DNA from: Chara braunii
Lineage: Eukaryota; Streptophyta; Charophyceae; Charales; Characeae
NCBI GenBank assembly: GCA_003427395.1
Contig: BFEA01000729.1
Location: forward strand, 445,513-476,633
Direction of reading: 5' to 3'
DNA length: 31,121 nucleotides
The translations under genes were made by a program, and so were the position numbers. Of the stretch, positions 27,380 through 31,121 are shown one piece after another (position 1 is the first letter of the stretch; each line of letters begins with the position of its first letter). A model generated the notes under the pieces. The model ran no database searches, was not told the origin of the DNA, and saw only the letters and a list, made by a program, of their open reading frames with translations.

Positions 27380-27772
27380 TGGAGATGGTGGGAAGACCAT
27401 TGGGAAAGAATAGGGGGAGAGGGGGGGATTGAGTGGAACGGAAGATGGGTATTGCTGGGTTTTGGAGGGAATGCACAGTCAGGGAAAAAAGGTTGGCCAT
27501 ATGTGGCACATGTGGCCGGGGCAGTAATCTGCTCTGTGATTTGGGCTGATAGAAACAGGGTCAGGTTCGACGGTTGGGATCTGGAGATCAAGGCAGGCAT
27601 TAAAAGGGGACCGAGGAGAGTGATATGGGCTGACTGGCACAGGAAAGCCAGGTGTGGCAAGGGCCCAAGGAGGAACCTTTGGTGGTTTCCGAGATCGTGG
27701 GCAAAAGGTAATCAACTGGCGGGAGTACACACCACGCGCGGGCTTGTGGTCTCGAAGTGGCTGAGTAGTTAA
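27380..27772 (+). pseudogene. LINE ORF2 C-terminus, right half
   Basis: Continues the LINE frame after the gypsy element: WRWWEDHWERIGG, then WPYVAHVAGAVICSVIWADR with NRVRFDG, and ends LVVSKWLSS at 27772. The VIWxDRNRxRF segment is typical of the end of the zf-RVT-type C-terminus in plant LINEs. The right half is open to its natural-looking stop. Confidence 0.75.
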
Positions 27773-28230
27773 TGACAGAGGAGGATAGCTGGGAATAGGA
27801 TAGGAGGGGTCATTGGAATAGGGGACCTTGGTACTTGGTCAATAGGGGGGAGGCTAGAGAGTACCAGTGTGGGAACCAGGACACTCAGTTATGTAGGGAG
27901 TCTAGGGACGCAGTGGTCTGATAGGAGAGTGTGCGTACATCAGAGGAACAGTCTGTTCCACCGGGTCGTTGAGGCCCGGTTGTCGCTATAGACGTCTGTA
28001 GGAGACTTTGTGTTGGAATTAAGTACGTTTTAAGATGATGGTAAGTACCAAGGCATTGTTGTGTGATCCAAAAAGGTTTCCCGGGTTGTTATGAGAAGAA
28101 GGTTAAGTGGGTTCCCAGCTCATCTGGGACCGTAAGCTAAACCGGCTGAAGCTGCCGGGATAACTCCGGGTTGAATTGTGAGGTTCCCGGCCTCCTATTA
28201 TTGTTTGCTGTTAATGAAGGTCAATTCTTA

Positions 28231-28264
<34 letters not shown>
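27773..28264 (+). other. LINE 3' UTR and poly(A)
   Basis: Non-coding, ending with CCGGCTGAAGCTGCCGGG...CCGGGTTGAATTGTGAGG and 29 A residues (28236-28264). The 3' end is homologous to the LINE part of the U6 chimera at 6380-6545, so both derive from one LINE family or close relatives. Confidence 0.75.
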
Positions 28265-28266
<2 letters not shown>

Positions 28267-28377
28267 AGAAGTTGGTGGCATTGCAATTGTAGACAACATG
28301 TTGTTTTAACAGAATTTATGATTTTTCTTTTTGCTTTGGAATTTTGGGGCCCCGCCGAAGTTGCCACCAATTTACTG
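28265..28377. other. LINE 3' flank
   Basis: Begins GAAGAAGTTGGTGG after the tail. No matching duplicate upstream of the LINE was found. Confidence 0.4.
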
Positions 28378-28480
28378 AATATAACGCCTGGGCGTTTTAA
28401 ACGAATATAACGCCCTACGGGCGCTATATTCATATACAACGCCCGCGCATTATTTTCGGGTGAAGACGGTAGTAATCTTA
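28378..28480 (-). repeat. Palindromic AACGCC repeat block, copy 2
   Basis: AATATAACGCCTGGGCGTTTT, then ATAACGCCCTACGGGCGCTAT, then AACGCCCGCGCATT. The right flank ATTTTCGGGTGAAGACGG is the reverse complement of the left flank of copy 1 near 12397, so the copies are inverted relative to each other. Confidence 0.65.
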
Positions 28481-29925
28481 CCGGCCAGCACAAGCACGCC
28501 CCGGGAGGCTATGGTTTGGGGGGTGGGATGGCCCGCGGCATATGTATGCGAGTAGGGAACAGTGTTGCCTCAACGTGAGTGGCGTAATGAGTGGAAGGGT
28601 TGAGTTATCCTGGCGGTGGACGCCAAGGAATGCTGGGAAGGAGATAATGACGCCATGATAGTAAATCTCATGTTATCTTCTTCATGAATAATTGCCTTTT
28701 GTGTAATCTTTTTCTCAAGGGTCTGGCTGATTTTTCTATCTCTACCACTCTCTTGCTTGAACTCATGCTTGCTGGTGATAAGCAACCGGACTGACGCCCC
28801 CCAAAATAGATGGGGCTTTGTGTGCTTCTGTAATTAAACCACTAGTACCTCTGCCAGTGTTGGGAAATTACAAGGACCCAGGGTTGGCAAGTCCCATAAA
28901 AGTCCAGGGTGTTGTAGAGGGCGGTTTCTGGACCCACGACAGGTACCTATCTACAGTCAGCAACTAATTTATGGGACGCAGACCATCCTATCTCGGAGGA
29001 TCCCCCTCAGACAGCCCCTACTGCGGGTTCCCCAACCTCCAACAGAGTCTGTCTACTAACACCCCTCCTACCGGGATCCCTTAAGACAATACCCTACTGT
29101 AGGTTCCCCACTGATATCCTCCAGCAGAGCTTGTCCCAAGCCACCCCTCCCCCGCAAACGGGACCCCATCCCACCTAAGGTCCTTGCCCCCCCCCAAAGC
29201 AGAGCCTAAGGTAACCAACACACATGAGCAGTCTAACCACAAACCCGTACCTGCATCCCCATTAGACTACTAACTGTATCAGGCAAACCCCTCATAGGCC
29301 AGGACGCCACATACAACAACACCATGGACAAACCTTGGGTGGTGCGCAGGCAGTGTCTGTAATAGCTTACCATCCGTCAGCCCAAGGGGTGTGTGTCCAG
29401 CCTTGGGGCGTCATTCTAACGCCTTGCCGGTGTCCATGCATGAGGCTGCGGATTTGAGCCCGCAACCTCTTTTGCCCGCGCCTGAAAGGAAAAGGGAACC
29501 AAAAAAAAAAAAAAAATTCTGTACTGCAATGATGTCGGGCAGGGTAGTCTAGGAGGCCATGCTCACAGTCGTCTTCCTCTAAAGGATGCATCTTACAGCA
29601 AAGACGGTCACATTCTGAAACTCGTTGTTTTCCATTTTTTTATTTCTCCTTGGTTTGTTACGAGTCCCCTGCCAACAAGGCAGGGCGGAATCCGTGATGT
29701 GCTCTAGCTGCGTTTCCTCAGAGGATTGTAACCATGATCACACTGGCACTTAGAGGAATGTATCCAGCCATTTTCACGGCCGAATCCGTGTTCCCGATAT
29801 TTTTTTTCCTTCTTTTGCTTTCTGGAATCTGACAACCTCCTCTCCGTGGTGCTGGGATGCCCTAACTGAGGGCACACTGACACTACCACTTCCAAGAATG
29901 TTTACAACTTGCTGCAATCACGGAA
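28481..29925. other. Non-coding; weak tandem repeats and a poly(A)
   Basis: Two related segments with TACTGYRGGTTCCCCA...CAGAG near 29018 and 29095 suggest a diverged duplication of about 75 bp. A 15-16 nt A run at 29500-29515 follows GGGAACC. On the - strand GGCTCAAATCC near 29451-29461 resembles a Pol III B box with one mismatch. No gene is recognised. Confidence 0.35.
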
Positions 29926-29941
29926 GGCCAGAGCTTCGTTC

Positions 29942-29996
29942 CCTTTTTCTTGTTTTCTTGTTTTTTCTTGTTTTCTTGTTTTTTCTTGTTTTGTGA
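29942..29996 (+). repeat. (TTTTCTTG)n microsatellite
   Basis: Tandem TTTTCTTG / TTTTTTCTTG units. A related (TTTTG)n run lies at 30253-30281. Confidence 0.85.
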
Positions 29997-30180
29997 GTTT
30001 CACGGCTGCAAGTTTTCTTCTTCTTTTTTTTTTTGTGTGTGTTCTTCCCATGACAGTACCAAAAAGAAAATGGAGTGGGACCCAGGCTCGGCACAACTCG
30101 GAGCGCAGTGAAATTCAGGGTCGGTAAAAACAGGCTCGGAGGTACTAGTGGTTGGAAAACAAAAAAAAGAAGAAGATTCT

Positions 30181-30214
30181 TGAGGGACAGTGGACTGCCC
30201 AGAGTACGGCATGA
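30181..30214 (+). repeat. Dispersed 34-bp repeat, copy 2
   Basis: TGAGGGACAGTGGACTGCCC with AGAGTACGGCATGA, matching 12238-12271. Confidence 0.7.
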
Positions 30215-30281
30215 CAGCAGACACCAAAAGCCACTTTGTCATTTTTCTGTGTGTTTTGTTTTTTGTTTTGTTTTGTTTTGC

Positions 30282-30658
30282 AGCCTCAGGAGGCCTCTGC
30301 ATGGCCGCTATCGCACCACCTGACAGCTCCCACGCATAATGGACCTGGTCAGCAATTGTGGCTGTGCCGCTGTGGAGCATGTGGTTCACAAAGCACTGAA
30401 AATTGAGCCGCCCCTCTTTCTCCATGCGTTCCTCACTCCCACTACTGTCTTCCCACGAATAAACCGCCCGATCATGATAGCCCAATCATGATAGCTGCAC
30501 TTTGGGCAACTTTCAGTCCAGATGCAGCGACAATAAACCAGCCAGTGACGACAGTAGACCCGCTCATACAAACGGTTGCAAGACACATGAAGTTTTTAAC
30601 GCTTCTATCAACCCAACACCGTTGACCCCTCATCGTTCAAATGACGATATCCTGAGCA
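30282..30658. other. Non-coding stretch, nothing recognised
   Basis: Contains two close copies of AATCATGATAGC-like sequence (30470 and 30485). Otherwise no structure is seen. Confidence 0.35.
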
Positions 30659-30771
30659 CTACCTTCTTCACATGAATACAACGTACGCTCATTATTGCCG
30701 TGTATTTAGACTGAAAGATACCCCCAATACAGCTATAATGATTGTACGCTATACTGAGGTGAAGAAGGTAC
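30659..30771. repeat. Fold-back hairpin with 45-48 nt arms (miRNA-precursor-like or MITE)
   Basis: Arm 30659-30706 (CTACCTTCTTCACATGAATA...) pairs with 30726-30771 over most of its length: TACCTTCTTCAC, CGTAC, TCATTAT and GTATT are all matched, with scattered mismatches. The loop is about 19 nt. Size and mismatch pattern resemble a plant miRNA precursor. There is no evidence of processing. Confidence 0.7.
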
Positions 30772-31036
30772 CCCATGCAAGCGTTAGAGGCTGGCACACT
30801 CATCACGGTGCCATGATATTCATTATTGATACCCTCCTCTCAAACAGACGTATGGAGGGGAGCGGGGGAGAGGAGGGGGAAGGGAATATTGGAAGATCGT
30901 AATGAGGTCTTCCACACAGACATTTCTGAGTCTGACATAATCTCAATGTTGGGAACCAACGATCGACGTTTCGATTCTTTCATCCTCGGCCAAGCCGACT
31001 TGGTTCACACGTTTCATAGGCGGTCTACTGACCTGT

Positions 31037-31121
31037 GTAGCGTCGTGTTCAGGTTCGGTGACCGAACCCCAACGTTCGGGACCGAACGCGAACGAGCGCT
31101 GAAACTCTCCGAACGCGAACA
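31037..31121 (+). repeat. GTTCGG/CCGAAC-rich repeat running off the window
   Basis: Contains GTTCGGTGACCGAAC and GTTCGGGACCGAAC, both near-perfect palindromes, followed by two copies of CCGAACGCGAAC. It may be the start of a tandem array or transposon end. The window ends here. Confidence 0.6.

Larger units (their letters stand above)
12740..28264 (+). mobile_element. LINE (non-LTR retrotransposon) 3' portion, split by a nested gypsy element
   Basis: The LINE ORF2 C-terminal coding lies at about 12922-13531 and resumes at 27380, followed by a 3' UTR and 29 A residues (28236-28264). Between the halves sits the 13.8-kb gypsy element. Joining 13531 to 27380 keeps the reading frame across the break. 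No RT core or endonuclease is visible upstream, so this is a 5'-truncated copy. The LINE's own target duplication was not found. A 59-bp retroposon also interrupts it at 13278-13336. Confidence 0.8.

Noticed and set aside
26891-27772. One 293-codon protein on the + strand
   Set aside because: The open frame runs from antisense LTR sequence into LINE coding across the insertion junction. Only the part after 27380 is real coding.

Overview
The window looks like the repeat-rich, intergenic part of a nuclear genome from the green lineage. Three things point there: an intact plastid petN frame embedded in nuclear repeats, a U2 snRNA head of plant type (ATACCTTTCTCGGCC...), and a U6 head of plant type (GTCCTTCGGGACATCCG...). 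A large-genome streptophyte alga such as a charophyte would fit, but that is inference. I see no host protein-coding gene that I would call with confidence. Nearly everything recognisable is a transposable element, a retroposed small RNA or organelle DNA, in nested layers.

Left part (1-4700). Short tandem repeats lead into a 5'-truncated Penelope-like reverse transcriptase on the + strand (about 1606-3066). Its frame is broken by a single TGA. A broken LINE reverse transcriptase follows on the - strand (about 4095-4659). That LINE was itself hit by a tail-only insertion with a 22-bp target duplication.

Middle-left (4800-12100). Two retroposed spliceosomal RNA chimeras lie 1.1 kb apart. One is U2-U6-U2 plus poly(A) with a 10-11 bp target duplication (- strand). 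The other is U6 fused to a LINE 3' end plus poly(A) with a 9-bp target duplication (+ strand). Between them sits a cluster of related inverted-repeat hairpins. Further right are a possible mitochondrial fragment, several poly(A)-tailed insertions, a 2.3-kb unit bounded by 53-bp inverted repeats, and a family of about 180-bp tandem repeats.

Right-centre (12740-28264). A LINE on the + strand ends in a poly(A) tail at 28264. Its ORF2 C-terminal zinc-finger region is split by a 13.8-kb Ty3/gypsy retrotransposon on the - strand (about 13532-27375, 2.55-kb LTRs). Removing the gypsy element and one copy of the short target duplication restores the LINE reading frame. In its own orientation the element reads: LTR with TATA box and leader ORF, primer-binding site, gag with zinc knuckle and protease, RT, RNase H, a separate PHD-finger plus integrase ORF, the GPY/F-like tail, then a decayed extra ORF region of about 1.6 kb ending at an assembly gap, then LTR. 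The integrase tail is split by a plastid fragment carrying complete petN. Stops, frameshifts, a changed protease active site and LTR divergence show that the element is dead.

Right end (28265-31121). Mostly non-coding sequence with microsatellites, a palindromic repeat, a good fold-back hairpin near 30.7 kb and a GTTCGG-rich repeat running off the end.

The layers give relative ages: LINE first, then a 59-bp retroposon and the gypsy element inside it, then plastid DNA inside the gypsy element. The most interesting points are the snRNA chimeras, the PHD finger joined to integrase, the post-pol ORF, and the plastid insertion with an inverted-repeat junction.
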